Below, piece by piece: positions 25,246-34,649 of a stretch of 64,000 bases of DNA (its first letter is position 1; each line of letters begins with the position of its first letter). A program made the position numbers and the translations under genes. Where the stretch lies: positions 91,200-155,199 of the forward strand of contig DATLCN010000026.1 of assembly GCA_035526335.1 (NCBI GenBank), read 5' to 3'. This stretch comes from GCA-2861595 sp035526335. GTDB lineage: Bacteria > Actinomycetota > Acidimicrobiia > Acidimicrobiales > GCA-2861595. The notes beneath the pieces were generated by a model that was not told the DNA's origin, did no database searches, and saw nothing but the letters and a program-made list of their open reading frames with translations.

Positions 25246-26251
25246 CTACCCCCTCCCCCGCGGGCACCGCCACGGCGTCGCCGGCGGAGTCGGGCGCTGT
25301 GTCCTGAATGACCGGGGCCTCGGCCTCAGTGTCGGGAACCGCAGCCTCCTCGGCCGGAGCCTCACCCGCCGCGCCCACATCTGCCTCCTCTGCGGGGCCG
25401 GCGTCGCCGGCGGATTGCCTTGCCTCGGCCAGCCGAGCCGCCCTCTCCTGGGCCTGAACCGCGGCCTGGCGGCGGGCATCGGCCTGCTGCTCGGCCCTGC
25501 GGGCCGCGGCCTCGGGGTCCGGAGGAGGCGGCGGTGGAGCGGCGGCGACAACGCCGGGCCGGCGGGACGCCATCAGGCGCCCCTCCTCGACCGCGTCGGC
25601 GACGATGCGACACATCAGGGAACCGGCCCGAATGGCGTCGTCGTTGCCGGGAATGACGTAGTCGATGACATCGGGATCGCAGTTGGTGTCGACCACGGCG
25701 ACGATGGGGAGGCCGAGCTTGTTGGCCTCGGTCACGGCGATGTGCTCCTTCTTGGTGTCGATGATGAACACCGCGTCGGGCAGCTTGGTGATACCCCGGA
25801 TGCCGCCCAGGTTGCGCTGGAGCTTCTCCAGCTCCCGGCTCAGGATGAGCGCCTCCTTCTTGGGCATGGCCTCGAAGTCGCCGGCCGCCTTCATGCGCTC
25901 GTACTCCGTCATCTTCTTGACGCGGCCGCTGATGGTGGAGAAGTTGGTGAGCATGCCGCCGAGCCAGCGCTCGTTGATGTAGGGCATGCCGCACTTGGTG
26001 GCGTACTGCGCCATCGGGTCCTGGGTCTGCTTCTTGGTCCCGACGAACACGATGGAGCCGCCCTCGGCCACCAGGTTACGGATGTACTCGTAGGCCACCT
26101 CGATGCGCTGGAGCGTCTGGTTCAGGTCGATGATGTAGATGCCGTTGCGCTCGCCGAAGATGAAGCGCTTCATCTTTGGGTTCCAGCGACGGGTCTGGTG
26201 TCCGAAGTGGACCCCGGCCTCCAGCAGCTGCTTCATGGTGACGACGGCCAT
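25238..26251 (-). CDS. rpsB: 30S ribosomal protein S2 with long C-terminal tail
   Basis: 337 residues. The first 230 are a standard S2 (MKQLLEAGVHFGHQTRRWNP, FVGTKKQ, PDVIDYVIPGNDDAIR). The remaining ~105 are a low-complexity tail of Pro, then Ala/Arg/Gln helices, then acidic Ala/Glu/Val repeats. Ordinary actinobacterial S2 proteins have tails of a few dozen residues. The ATG at 26251 is set by GGAAGGA eight bases upstream; a longer open frame upstream is noncoding leader. Confidence 0.96.
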   Translation of the reverse strand: MAVVTMKQLLEAGVHFGHQTRRWNPKMKRFIFGERNGIYIIDLNQTLQRIEVAYEYIRNLVAEGGSIVFVGTKKQTQDPMAQYATKCGMPYINERWLGGMLTNFSTISGRVKKMTEYERMKAAGDFEAMPKKEALILSRELEKLQRNLGGIRGITKLPDAVFIIDTKKEHIAVTEANKLGLPIVAVVDTNCDPDVIDYVIPGNDDAIRAGSLMCRIVADAVEEGRLMASRRPGVVAAAPPPPPPDPEAAARRAEQQADARRQAAVQAQERAARLAEARQSAGDAGPAEEADVGAAGEAPAEEAAVPDTEAEAPVIQDTAPDSAGDAVAVPAGEGVGG

Positions 26252-26442
26252 AGTGGTTCCTTCCCAACGGTTCTTGCGACCGGAGCGCGGCGCCGAGGGG
26301 CGACCGTGGGTGCGCTGGGTCGGGGTACGGGGTTCGTGAGGATGACGGCGGGTGCCGGCAACCCCGGAGAGTGTAGGCGCGCCGCCTGCTGGAGCAGGTG
26401 GCCGGCGGAGCGCCGGTCCGAAGCCGCATATCCCGGCGCCGG
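26252..26442 (-). promoter_or_regulatory. rpsB-tsf leader and promoter region
   Basis: This 191-bp gap holds the rpsB upstream region. A TACACT -10 (26371-26376 on the minus strand) would give an untranslated leader of roughly 110 bases ending in GGAAGGA. Short inverted repeats surround CTGCTCCAGCAG. An S2 autoregulatory leader is possible, but I recognise no known motif. Confidence 0.35.
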
Positions 26443-28053
26443 TCAGCGGGAGGCGGTGACGGTCAGGCCGATGCCGATGCCGTCCTCCGTCATGCTGATG
26501 AGGCGGCCGGCCAGGTGGTCGACCACTGCGTCGGCGAGGCCCTCGCAGGTCGGCTCCATCCCCGCCCGGGCCAGAGCGATCTCGCGGGTGCCGGCGGCCG
26601 AACCGGGCAGCGCACCGTGGTTGTCCATCGCCGGCACCGGCACCGACACCACGGCGTGGGCGGCGCCGGGGAGGCGGGTGCGGGGAGAGGGGACGACCAC
26701 GTCCGCCCGTGCCGCCACCGACGTGAAGCGGACAGCCCGTGGAAGCGGGTGCGAGTTCAGGTCGTGCATGAATTCCGAATTCTCCGAGAGCTGTCGGACC
26801 GACACCGAGCGGGGATCGATCCCCGTGACCCCGGTACGGCCGATGGCCCACTGCACCAGTGCGCCTTTGGGGGTGTCGCCCGTGAGCTCCAGCGCCGTAG
26901 CCAGGTCGGCTCCCTGGTGTGGCGAGCCCAGCGTCACCACGTTCTCGACACCGGGCGGCGCCCGTTGCCCCAAGGCTGATCTGGTCACGATTCCGCCCTG
27001 GGAGTGGGCGAGGATGTCGATGGGCACGCCGGGGTCGCCGGCGTGGATCCGCTCGATGAGCTCCCGCAACCGACGGCCGGACAGCCCGATGTCGACCTGG
27101 GTGTCAGCCGGTCCATACCGGGTATCCGCCGTGCTTCCGCCCCGATAGGAGAAGCGGAAGACGTCGCCGGACGCGTAGCCGAGGGCGCCGGTGCGAACCT
27201 CGTAGATCGCAGCGTTCTCCGAGGACGAACCCAGTCCCGCCACCAGCACGGCGATGCGGCGCCCGCCGGGCGGCGGTGGCGCCACCTCCACCGGCGTACA
27301 GGTGTCCTGACGATCCAGCCAGGCCGTCGCCACCAGGGCCATCTCGAGAGGCGGGAACACCATGGGGGCCCTGGTCGCCATCCACACCAGCGCCTCGTCG
27401 GCGCCGGCGGCGATCGTCGACGCCATGGAGACGACGACGCCGGAGGTCCCTCGGGCCCACGCCACCGCGGCGCCGCCCACCGCGTGCGGGATCTCAGCCA
27501 GCATCCCGAAGAGCCCCCGGCGCTCACCCTCCTCACTCTGGAGCTGGCGTCCGGCCTCGGGCACCAGATGGACGCGGAGCCGGTCGCCCGGCGGCGGCGC
27601 CAGCAGCACGAGCGGGTCCAGGTAGGCGTCACCGGCCCGGACGCCGAAGTGGAGACCGGGTCCCGCGGCACCGACGGCCTCGCCCTGGGCCAGTCGCTGG
27701 CCCCGATGGACCCCGACGGTGCGAAGGAACGAGTAGCTGGTGCGGATGCCGTCGGCGTGGAGCACGACGACGTGCAGAGTGCCGGCGACCGGGCCGGCGA
27801 AGGCCACGACCCCGGCAGCGGCCGACCGCACCGGTGTCCCCGGCGCGGTGGCGTAGTCGATGCCCCGGTTGCCCGGGCCGTACGGCGACTGCGGGGGGCG
27901 GAACGGGTCGGCCACGGGGGCGTCGACGGGAGGCCGGTAGACGACAGGGGCCGGGTCCGCCGCCGCAGCGCCGGCAGGCGCGGACAGGACAGCCAGTGTG
28001 GCGAGGACGAGGCCGGCGGCGACGGCGCTAACGGCCGAAGCGGGGCAGCGCAT
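26443..28053 (-). CDS. Secreted fusion: degenerate M23-like domain plus alpha/beta-hydrolase
   Basis: 536 residues with a signal peptide (1-31). Residues 38-150 follow the M23 (LytM) fold: GIDYATAPGTPVRSAAAGVV, then GVRAG. All diagnostic histidines are changed, however: Asn62 replaces the first zinc His of HxxxD (Asp66 remains), Phe109 replaces the YxHL His, and Gly133 replaces the first His of HxH (His135 remains). Residues 265-500 are an alpha/beta-hydrolase with the nucleophile elbow AHSQGG (Ser351) and a candidate His in DNHGAL. GGGAGG precedes the ATG. The position between whiG and rpsB is where actinomycetes carry an M23 peptidase. It probably binds cell wall and hydrolyses an ester; substrate unknown. 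Confidence 0.8.
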   Translation of the reverse strand: MRCPASAVSAVAAGLVLATLAVLSAPAGAAAADPAPVVYRPPVDAPVADPFRPPQSPYGPGNRGIDYATAPGTPVRSAAAGVVAFAGPVAGTLHVVVLHADGIRTSYSFLRTVGVHRGQRLAQGEAVGAAGPGLHFGVRAGDAYLDPLVLLAPPPGDRLRVHLVPEAGRQLQSEEGERRGLFGMLAEIPHAVGGAAVAWARGTSGVVVSMASTIAAGADEALVWMATRAPMVFPPLEMALVATAWLDRQDTCTPVEVAPPPPGGRRIAVLVAGLGSSSENAAIYEVRTGALGYASGDVFRFSYRGGSTADTRYGPADTQVDIGLSGRRLRELIERIHAGDPGVPIDILAHSQGGIVTRSALGQRAPPGVENVVTLGSPHQGADLATALELTGDTPKGALVQWAIGRTGVTGIDPRSVSVRQLSENSEFMHDLNSHPLPRAVRFTSVAARADVVVPSPRTRLPGAAHAVVSVPVPAMDNHGALPGSAAGTREIALARAGMEPTCEGLADAVVDHLAGRLISMTEDGIGIGLTVTASR

Positions 28054-28153
28054 GGATCCTCCCGGGATGGGACGGACGGGCGCGGGGAAGACAGGGGCCG
28101 CAGGGCCCTATCCGGGGGAAGGTGTCTCGTCGGGGCCGGCACCGGCCCGGGCG

Positions 28154-28936
<783 letters not shown>

Positions 28937-29027
28937 GCGGCTCCTGACGTCGAGAGGTAACCGTCGTGCCGGATGTAAGTGTAGACGGAGTGGAGTGCCA
29001 ACCCGGTGCGCCGCCGGCGCCGTCGCC

Positions 29028-30125
29028 TCATGGCGCCGCCGCCCGCTCCCACCAGCCTGCCGCTCCCCGGGCCCAGCCCCCCTGCTCGAGGTGGGCCAGC
29101 GCCAGCGCCACCCGGGCCGGAGCCAGGCCCGATCGGGCCATGACCTCCTCCAGGCTCACCGCCTCCCAGCCCAGAATGGCGAGCACGGCGGCGTCCGTCT
29201 CTTCCGGGGCAGGGCGGGAGTCGGGGTCGTCCCTCCCGGAACGGCCGGCGGTCTCCAGGGCCAGAGCGACCCGCACGTCATCCACGTCGCAGGCCGGCGG
29301 GCACCCTTCGCTGAGGAGTCGATTCGTGCCGGCCGACGCCTTGCTGCGCACAGGGCCGGGGACGGCCATGACGGTGACCCCCCGCTCCTCCGCCGACCTT
29401 ACGGTGTGGAGGGAACCACCCGCCGGGTGGGACTCGACGACCACGAGGACATCGGAGAGGGCGGCGATGATGCGGTTCCGGGCCGGAAAACGCCAGGGTT
29501 CCGGGCGGCACCCGAGGGGTGCCTCGGAGATGATGAGGCCTGATTCGGCCACCCGGCGCCACAGCAGGGCGTGGCGGCGGGGGTAGACGACATCGAGGCC
29601 GCTGCCCACCACCGCGATGGGCCTGGCTCCGACAGGTACGGCCTCCAGCGCACCTTCGTGAGATGCACCGTCGATCCCCATGGCCAGGCCCGAGACCACG
29701 GCCACCCCTGCCGCGGACAGCTCCCGGCCGAAGTCCCGGGCCACGTCGCGGCCGTAACCGGTGCAGCGACGGGTGCCGATGATGCCGGCACGAGGTATGT
29801 GCTCGTCGAGGGCAGACGGCGAGCCCAGCGTGAATACGACCGGTGGTGCCTCGTGGTCCTCGGCCAGTGCCGGCGGGTACCCGTCCCGGTGGTGGAGATG
29901 AACCCTCACTCCGGCGCGAATGTGAGCGTCAGCGACGGCCTCCACCGGCACGGCGGCCGCCGCTCGAGCCCAGGCATCGCCGGCGCAGCCCTGGGCCACG
30001 TGTCTCCAGGCCTCTCGGGGTTCACCTCCCGCCTCGGCGAGAATCGCGCCCAGGCGGTCCCAGGCCATGTACGGCAGCCCGGCCAGCGCTGCCGCGAAGG
30101 CCCACTCGGGGGCGGCGGCGGTCAT
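29028..30125 (-). CDS. dprA: DNA-processing protein DprA
   Basis: Loads RecA on incoming single-stranded DNA in transformation. 365 residues. Rossmann-like DNA_processg_A domain with GIIGTRRCTGYG, VVSGLAMGIDGASHEGAL, GSGLDVVYPRRH and FPARNRIIAALSD; a C-terminal winged-helix-like segment (about 300-365). The ATG at 30125 overlaps the comM stop as ATGA and discards about 150 residues of spurious upstream frame. Confidence 0.94.
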   Translation of the reverse strand: MTAAAPEWAFAAALAGLPYMAWDRLGAILAEAGGEPREAWRHVAQGCAGDAWARAAAAVPVEAVADAHIRAGVRVHLHHRDGYPPALAEDHEAPPVVFTLGSPSALDEHIPRAGIIGTRRCTGYGRDVARDFGRELSAAGVAVVSGLAMGIDGASHEGALEAVPVGARPIAVVGSGLDVVYPRRHALLWRRVAESGLIISEAPLGCRPEPWRFPARNRIIAALSDVLVVVESHPAGGSLHTVRSAEERGVTVMAVPGPVRSKASAGTNRLLSEGCPPACDVDDVRVALALETAGRSGRDDPDSRPAPEETDAAVLAILGWEAVSLEEVMARSGLAPARVALALAHLEQGGWARGAAGWWERAAAP

Positions 30126-31633
30126 GACGCCGCCTCGAGAACCGGCGAGTCGGCCCGGAGCTGGAGAGCGGCACACACGTGCTCCTCCCCCACCTTCGTG
30201 CCGGCGCCGTCGAGATCGGCCAAGGTGCGGGCCACCCGGCGCACCCGGTGGAGTCCGCGGGCCGAGAGAGTGCCCATCCGTAGCCGCCGCTCGAGGACCC
30301 GCTTGGCCGCGGCCGTCAGAGGTGCGACCTGATCGAGACGGGCGGGCGTCAGCTCGGCGTTGGCCCGCACACCGCGTTCGGCGGCGAGAGAGCGGACGCC
30401 GGCCACCCGCTCGGACACCGCCTTGGAGCTCTCGCCCGGCTGGCCACCCATGAGCTCGGCGACGTCGGGTCGGGTGACCGGGACGCGCAGGTCGAAACGG
30501 TCGAGCAGGGGGCCGCAGAGACGGCGGGCGTACCGCGCCCGGGCAAGGTCGCTGCACTTGCACGATCCCGGCGGGCCGCCCTGCCCGCACGGGCAGGGGT
30601 TCGTGGCGGCCACCAGCAGGAACCGCGCCGGGAAGACGGCGCTGCCCCGGGCCCGGCAGACCCGCACCACCCCTTCTTCAAGGGGTTGGCGCAGCGCGTT
30701 GAGGACATGGACGGGGAACTCCCCCATCTCGTCGAGAAACAGGACACCGTTCGTCGCCATCGATATCTCCCCGGGCCGCATCCACGTCGTACCTCCGCCG
30801 ATCACCGAGACGGCCGAGGCCCCGTGGTGGGGAGCCCTGAGCGGCGGGCGCCGGACCAGCCCTCCCGGCGGCAGCTCGATGCCGGCGGCAGAGTGCACCT
30901 TGGTGGTCTCGAGGGCGCCGGCCGGGTCGAGATCGGGCAGGAGCCCGGCCAGCCGCCGGGCCAGCAACGTCTTCCCGGCACCCGGTGGCCCGCTGAAGAG
31001 CAGGTGATGGCCGCCGGCCGCCGCCACCTCCACCGCCCACCTCCCCAGCAGCTGTCCCCGGACGTCGGCCAGGTCCGGCTCACGGTGGGGCGCCGCCGCT
31101 GCCTGCCGCTCCGCCGGATCGCCCCAAGCGCCGTCGCCCCTGAGAGCGTCGACCAGCTCCCGCATGCACGACGCCGTCCGCACCTGGTGTCGCCCGACGA
31201 GGGCCGCCTCCGCCACGCTGGCCGGCGGCACCACGACGCTGGCACTGCTGAGGGCGTCGACCATGGACACCACACCGGGGACAGCCCGGAGGGAGCCGTC
31301 GAGACCCAGCTCGCCGACGAAGGCCAGGCCGGCGACAGCCTCCGGCTCCAGCTCCTCGGCCGCCACCAGCAGCCCGACGGCGATGGGAAGATCCAGCCCC
31401 GGCCCGCCCTTCCTGACGCCGGAGGGAGCCAGGTTCACCGTGGTGCGCTTGTTGGGCCATGTGAGGCCGCTCGACATCAGAGCCGCCCGCACCCGGTCAC
31501 GGGACTCCCGGCAGGCGGCGTCGGGCAGGCCGACGATGCTGAAGCCCGGCATCCCCTTGTCGACGTGGACCTCGACGAAGACCGGGCAGCCGTCGACCCC
31601 GAGAACGGTGGCGGAGGGGATGATGGCGATCAA
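30122..31633 (-). CDS. comM: YifB/ComM-family AAA+ Mg-chelatase-like ATPase
   Basis: 503 residues, usual family length. N-terminal domain with FSIVGLPDAACRESRDRVRA, Walker A GPPGAGKTLLARRLAGLLP, Walker B LFLDEMGEF, and Mg_chelatase_C domain with a zinc-like cluster NPCPCG. In other bacteria ComM is a helicase aiding branch migration in transformation. The TTG at 31633 (GAGGAG five bases upstream) is preferred since the family N-terminus (PSATVLGVDG) follows. Coupled to dprA. Confidence 0.9.
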   Translation of the reverse strand: MIAIIPSATVLGVDGCPVFVEVHVDKGMPGFSIVGLPDAACRESRDRVRAALMSSGLTWPNKRTTVNLAPSGVRKGGPGLDLPIAVGLLVAAEELEPEAVAGLAFVGELGLDGSLRAVPGVVSMVDALSSASVVVPPASVAEAALVGRHQVRTASCMRELVDALRGDGAWGDPAERQAAAAPHREPDLADVRGQLLGRWAVEVAAAGGHHLLFSGPPGAGKTLLARRLAGLLPDLDPAGALETTKVHSAAGIELPPGGLVRRPPLRAPHHGASAVSVIGGGTTWMRPGEISMATNGVLFLDEMGEFPVHVLNALRQPLEEGVVRVCRARGSAVFPARFLLVAATNPCPCGQGGPPGSCKCSDLARARYARRLCGPLLDRFDLRVPVTRPDVAELMGGQPGESSKAVSERVAGVRSLAAERGVRANAELTPARLDQVAPLTAAAKRVLERRLRMGTLSARGLHRVRRVARTLADLDGAGTKVGEEHVCAALQLRADSPVLEAAS

Positions 31634-31773
31634 GGGGGCTCCTCGCAGGTGACAGATGCGGAGGAGAGCCGTACGCCGGCCGCTCGAGGCGGTGTGCGGG
31701 AGCAGCGTAGCCAAGAGAGGTCGCCGGCGAAAGGGGGACTGTGGGTTTTCTGAGCCGGGAGGCATACTGGGGC

Positions 31774-31884
31774 GTGGGCTTCAACCCGTTGCGTGCCCAG
31801 CGGCGGCGGAGCTCGGACTACGTGTTCCTGGCCGCCGCCCTGGTCGTGAGCCTCCTGCTCGTGCTGTGGGCCTTCAACCCGTAG
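31774..31884 (+). CDS. Tiny single-span membrane protein
   Basis: 36 residues from a GTG at 31774: a basic head with RAQRRRSSDY and one hydrophobic helix (YVFLAAALVVSLLLVLWAF). GGGAGG lies 11 bases upstream; an in-frame GTG at 31741 is an alternative start. The next gene starts inside its last codons in another frame. The pair sits on the strand opposite comM and yraN and interrupts the usual comM-yraN adjacency. Function unknown. Confidence 0.55.
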   Translation: MGFNPLRAQRRRSSDYVFLAAALVVSLLLVLWAFNP

Positions 31885-32102
31885 ACGGCGGAGGCTCCGG
31901 CGCCGGTGGCGGAGTCGAGATCCGCAGGCTCCAGCCGTACCAGGCCCTCAAGACCTATTTGTGCCCGGGCTGCAACCAGGACATCCGTCCCGGGACGATG
32001 CACCTGGTGGCCGTGCCCCTGGAGGCTCCCGACCTTCGCCGCCACTGGCACGAAGCCTGCTGGGAGCACCGCGGCCGGCGCCGTCCCGGTGGGCGGTCCT
32101 GA
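31866..32102 (+). CDS. Small zinc-finger-like actinobacterial protein
   Basis: 78 residues from a GTG at 31866 overlapping the preceding tiny gene. It contains LKTYLCPGCNQDI, then HLVAVPLEAPDLRRHWHEACW: a CxxC plus HxxxC arrangement fitting one zinc site. Similar short proteins, sometimes labelled ATP/GTP-binding without good reason, occur widely in actinobacteria; function unknown. Convergent with yraN, 8 bp between stop codons. Confidence 0.7.
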   Translation: MGLQPVDGGGSGAGGGVEIRRLQPYQALKTYLCPGCNQDIRPGTMHLVAVPLEAPDLRRHWHEACWEHRGRRRPGGRS

Positions 32103-32110
32103 CCTTCCGC

Positions 32111-32458
32111 TCAGAACGCGCCTTCGAGCACCTCGACCACACCACCGAGGACCGACGCCACGTCGAAGCGGATGTCGGTGGGTCGCAGGGGGGCGTCGTT
32201 CTCCAGCCATCTGGCCGCCAGCCGGCGCAGTCGCATCTGCTTGGTCCTGGTGACGGCCTCGGCCGGAACCCCGAAAGCGTCGGTGGTGCGGGTCTTGACC
32301 TCACAGAACACGAAGGTGCGGCCGTCACGGACGACCAGGTCGAGCTCGCCGTCGCGGCAGCGCCAGTTTCGCACGACGATCTCGTAGCCCTGCGACCTGT
32401 ACCAGTCGGCCACCGCCTCCTCTCCGCGCTGCCCGAGAGCGCGGCGACCGTCGGGCAA
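32111..32458 (-). CDS. yraN: YraN/UPF0102 endonuclease-like protein
   Basis: 115 residues. The UPF0102 pattern is clear: RGEEAVADWY near residue 11, DGELDLVVRDG and FVFCEVKTRT, which carry the Glu, Asp, Glu-x-Lys of a PD-(D/E)xK nuclease-like site. Members usually neighbour comM and dprA and are suspected of DNA processing. It starts 1 base after the DUF2469 stop. Confidence 0.93.
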   Translation of the reverse strand: MPDGRRALGQRGEEAVADWYRSQGYEIVVRNWRCRDGELDLVVRDGRTFVFCEVKTRTTDAFGVPAEAVTRTKQMRLRRLAARWLENDAPLRPTDIRFDVASVLGGVVEVLEGAF

Positions 32459-32459
32459 G

Positions 32460-32753
32460 CTACAACTCCCTCGCCGGTAGCTCCTCGACGTTCACGTCCT
32501 TGAACGTGATCACCCGCACTGACGACACGAAGCGGGCCGGCCGGTACATGTCCCAGACCCAGGCGTCGCCCAGCTGGATCTCCAGGTACGCCCGCCCACC
32601 CTCGCCCTTGGGCTCCATCTTGACGTCGTTGGCCAGGTAGAACCTGCGGTCGGTTTCCACCACGAACCGGAACAGAGGGAGCACCGAGCGGTACTCCTGG
32701 TACAGCTGGAGCTCGATTTCCGTCTCGTACCGCTCGAGATCCTCCGCGCTCAT
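32460..32753 (-). CDS. DUF2469 family protein
   Basis: 97 residues, acidic. Contains ELQLYQEYRSVLPLFRFVVE and AWVWDMYRPARFV, matching the actinobacterial DUF2469 family found between signal peptidase and yraN genes. Function unknown. The ATG at 32753 is preceded at six bases by TACGCT, so it heads its own leaderless transcript followed by yraN. Confidence 0.88.
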   Translation of the reverse strand: MSAEDLERYETEIELQLYQEYRSVLPLFRFVVETDRRFYLANDVKMEPKGEGGRAYLEIQLGDAWVWDMYRPARFVSSVRVITFKDVNVEELPAREL

Positions 32754-32759
32754 GTCACC

Positions 32760-32765
32760 AGCGTA
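32760..32765 (-). promoter_or_regulatory. -10 element TACGCT of the DUF2469 gene, leaderless spacing
   Basis: TACGCT, then GGTGAC, then ATG: exact TANNNT-N6-ATG. Confidence 0.6.
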
Positions 32766-32778
32766 GGTTCACATAGGT

Positions 32779-33483
32779 TCACAGAAACGATGCGGATCCG
32801 AGGGGCCACACCTTCAGCACCGTGCGGCCGACCACTGACGTTCGGGGGATCGAACCGAACACCCGGCTGTCCGAGGAGTTCCCGCGATTGTCGCCCATGA
32901 CCCAGAGGTGCCCCGCCGGCACGGTGACCGGGGCGAACGTGCTGGTTGTGATCCCGGGGTCGAGATAGGGCTCGATGAGGCGCCGGCCATTGACGAACAC
33001 CACTCCGCCCTTGCCCTCGACGGTCTCTCCCGGGAGCGCCACCACCCGCTTGATGAACTCCTCCGTGGATGGCTGCACCAGACCGATGCCCCCGCCGATG
33101 CTGCGCAGGACCCGCCGCGTCCGGTCCGCCAGTCCGTCGCCCGTACTCGGCTTCGGAGCCTCCAGCTGACAAGCCGATCTGGGACAGTCGAACACCACGA
33201 TGTCGCCCCGGCGGGGCGGGTGGAGCCGGTAGGCGATCTTCGACACGACCACCCGGTCGTTGATCTCGAGCTGGCTGACCATGGACTCCGAGGGGATGTA
33301 GAACGCCTGGGCCACCAGGGTCTTCAACAGGAAGGCGATCAGGGCGGCGAAAACCAGCAGGAGGGGGATCTCCCGTGCCGCCCGCCATGCCTTCGAGTGG
33401 CCTGGGTCCGAGCCCGCCGGCGCCGGCGCCGGCTCGTCGGTTCTCGGCGCTGTATCCGCCGCTGGCGCCTCCGCCTTGCTCAA
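32779..33483 (-). CDS. lepB: Signal peptidase I
   Basis: Cleaves signal peptides of exported proteins. 234 residues: cytoplasmic Pro/Ala head, one membrane helix (about 38-60), the nucleophile Ser in YIPSESMVSQL, the general-base Lys in EFIKRVVALPGE, and box E GDNRGNSSDSRVFG. The residues around the serine differ slightly from the usual SGSMxPTL. The ATG overlaps the rplS stop as ATGA. Confidence 0.94.
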   Translation of the reverse strand: MSKAEAPAADTAPRTDEPAPAPAGSDPGHSKAWRAAREIPLLLVFAALIAFLLKTLVAQAFYIPSESMVSQLEINDRVVVSKIAYRLHPPRRGDIVVFDCPRSACQLEAPKPSTGDGLADRTRRVLRSIGGGIGLVQPSTEEFIKRVVALPGETVEGKGGVVFVNGRRLIEPYLDPGITTSTFAPVTVPAGHLWVMGDNRGNSSDSRVFGSIPRTSVVGRTVLKVWPLGSASFL

Positions 33484-33830
33484 CGGGCGGTCCGCTTTTC
33501 CTTGATCTTGGCTGCCTTCCCGCTGCGCTGGCGGAGGTAATAGAGCTTGGCCCGGCGGACGTCGCCGGTGCGGGTGAGCTCGATCTTGGCGATCACGGGA
33601 GAGTGGACGGGGAAGGTCCGCTCGACACCGACGCCGAAGCTCACCTTGCGCACGGTGAACGACTCGCGGATGCCGTCGCCCCGGCGGGCGATGACGTCGC
33701 CCTGGAAGACCTGGACCCGCTCGCGGGTGCCCTCCACGACCCGCACGTGGACCTTGACGTTGTCGCCCGGGGCGAACTCGGGCACGTCGTCACGAAGCCT
33801 GCTCTTGTCGACCAGATCAGTGGGGTTCAT
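33480..33830 (-). CDS. rplS: 50S ribosomal protein L19
   Basis: 116 residues. Typical features are FAPGDNVKVHVRVVEG, RVQVFQGDVIARRG and KIELTRTGDVRRAKLYYLR. It lies at the subunit interface. The ATG at 33830 lies inside the last codons of trmD (14-base overlap) with GAGGAG ten bases upstream; an ATG eight codons upstream at 33854 is less likely because L19 proteins begin near here. Confidence 0.96.
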   Translation of the reverse strand: MNPTDLVDKSRLRDDVPEFAPGDNVKVHVRVVEGTRERVQVFQGDVIARRGDGIRESFTVRKVSFGVGVERTFPVHSPVIAKIELTRTGDVRRAKLYYLRQRSGKAAKIKEKRTAR

Positions 33831-34593
33831 GCGCGTCAGGCTCCTCGTGGGCACCGCCGGGGGAAACGACAGGATACCCGTGGTCGACGAGAAGCTGCAC
33901 TTCCTGCTCCGTGAGGCCGCCCCGCCGGTCGATCAGATCGGGCCGGGAGCGCAGCGTGCGGGCGAGGGCGGCGGCGTGCCTCCAACTGGCGATGCGCCCG
34001 TGGTCCCCTCCACGAAGCACTTCGGGAACGGACCAGCCCCGGAACTCGGCCGGCCTCGTGTACTGGGGCTCCTCCAGCAGGCCGTCGGTGAAGCTCTCGT
34101 GGGCGGTGGAGGCCTCGTTGCCCAGCACGCCGGGCACGAGACGGGCGACGGCCTCGATGACCACCAGGGCCGCCGCCTCGCCGCCGGCCAGGACGTAGTC
34201 GCCGACCGACAGCTCTCCGTCGACCAGGTGCTCGACCACCCGCTGGTCGACGCCCTCGTAGCGGCCGCACAGAAGCGAGAACCCCGCCGGCGCAGACGCC
34301 AGTTCCCGGGCGTGGTCCTGGTCGAACCGCCGGCCGGCAGGGCCCAGCAGGAACAGGGGCCGCGCCGGCTGGGCCGCTTCGACAGCTGCGAAGACGGGCT
34401 CGGGCGCCAGCACCATGCCGGCGCCTCCGCCGAAGGGGGAGTCGTCCACGCTCCGGTGCGGGTCCGAGGTCGCGGAGCGAAGGTCGTGGACCCGGAGGTC
34501 GATCAAACCGCGGACCCTCGCCTTGCCGATGAGGCTCTCGGCCAGATAGCCCTCGATGAGACCGGGGAAGATGGTGAAGACCTCGATACGCAT
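33817..34593 (-). CDS. trmD: tRNA (guanine-N1-)-methyltransferase TrmD
   Basis: Methylates G37 of tRNAs. 258 residues: SPOUT knot with LLCGRYEGVDQRVVEH and SVGDYVLAGGEAAALV, and C-terminal domain with ARTLRSRPDLI. The start region (RIEVFTIFPGLI) is typical; GGAG lies upstream of the ATG. Order rpsP-khpA-rimM-trmD-rplS is the standard operon. Confidence 0.97.
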   Translation of the reverse strand: MRIEVFTIFPGLIEGYLAESLIGKARVRGLIDLRVHDLRSATSDPHRSVDDSPFGGGAGMVLAPEPVFAAVEAAQPARPLFLLGPAGRRFDQDHARELASAPAGFSLLCGRYEGVDQRVVEHLVDGELSVGDYVLAGGEAAALVVIEAVARLVPGVLGNEASTAHESFTDGLLEEPQYTRPAEFRGWSVPEVLRGGDHGRIASWRHAAALARTLRSRPDLIDRRGGLTEQEVQLLVDHGYPVVSPGGAHEEPDAHEPH

Positions 34594-34649
34594 GAGTTAG
34601 CTCCCGCTGCGATACATGCGGGCCCTTTCAGCCCCTGTGCGGTCGAACC

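Noticed and set aside
29028..30590. 520-residue DprA with a 155-residue N-terminal extension
   Set aside because: The extension is the antisense-like frame of comM; the ATGA junction at 30122-30125 sets the start.
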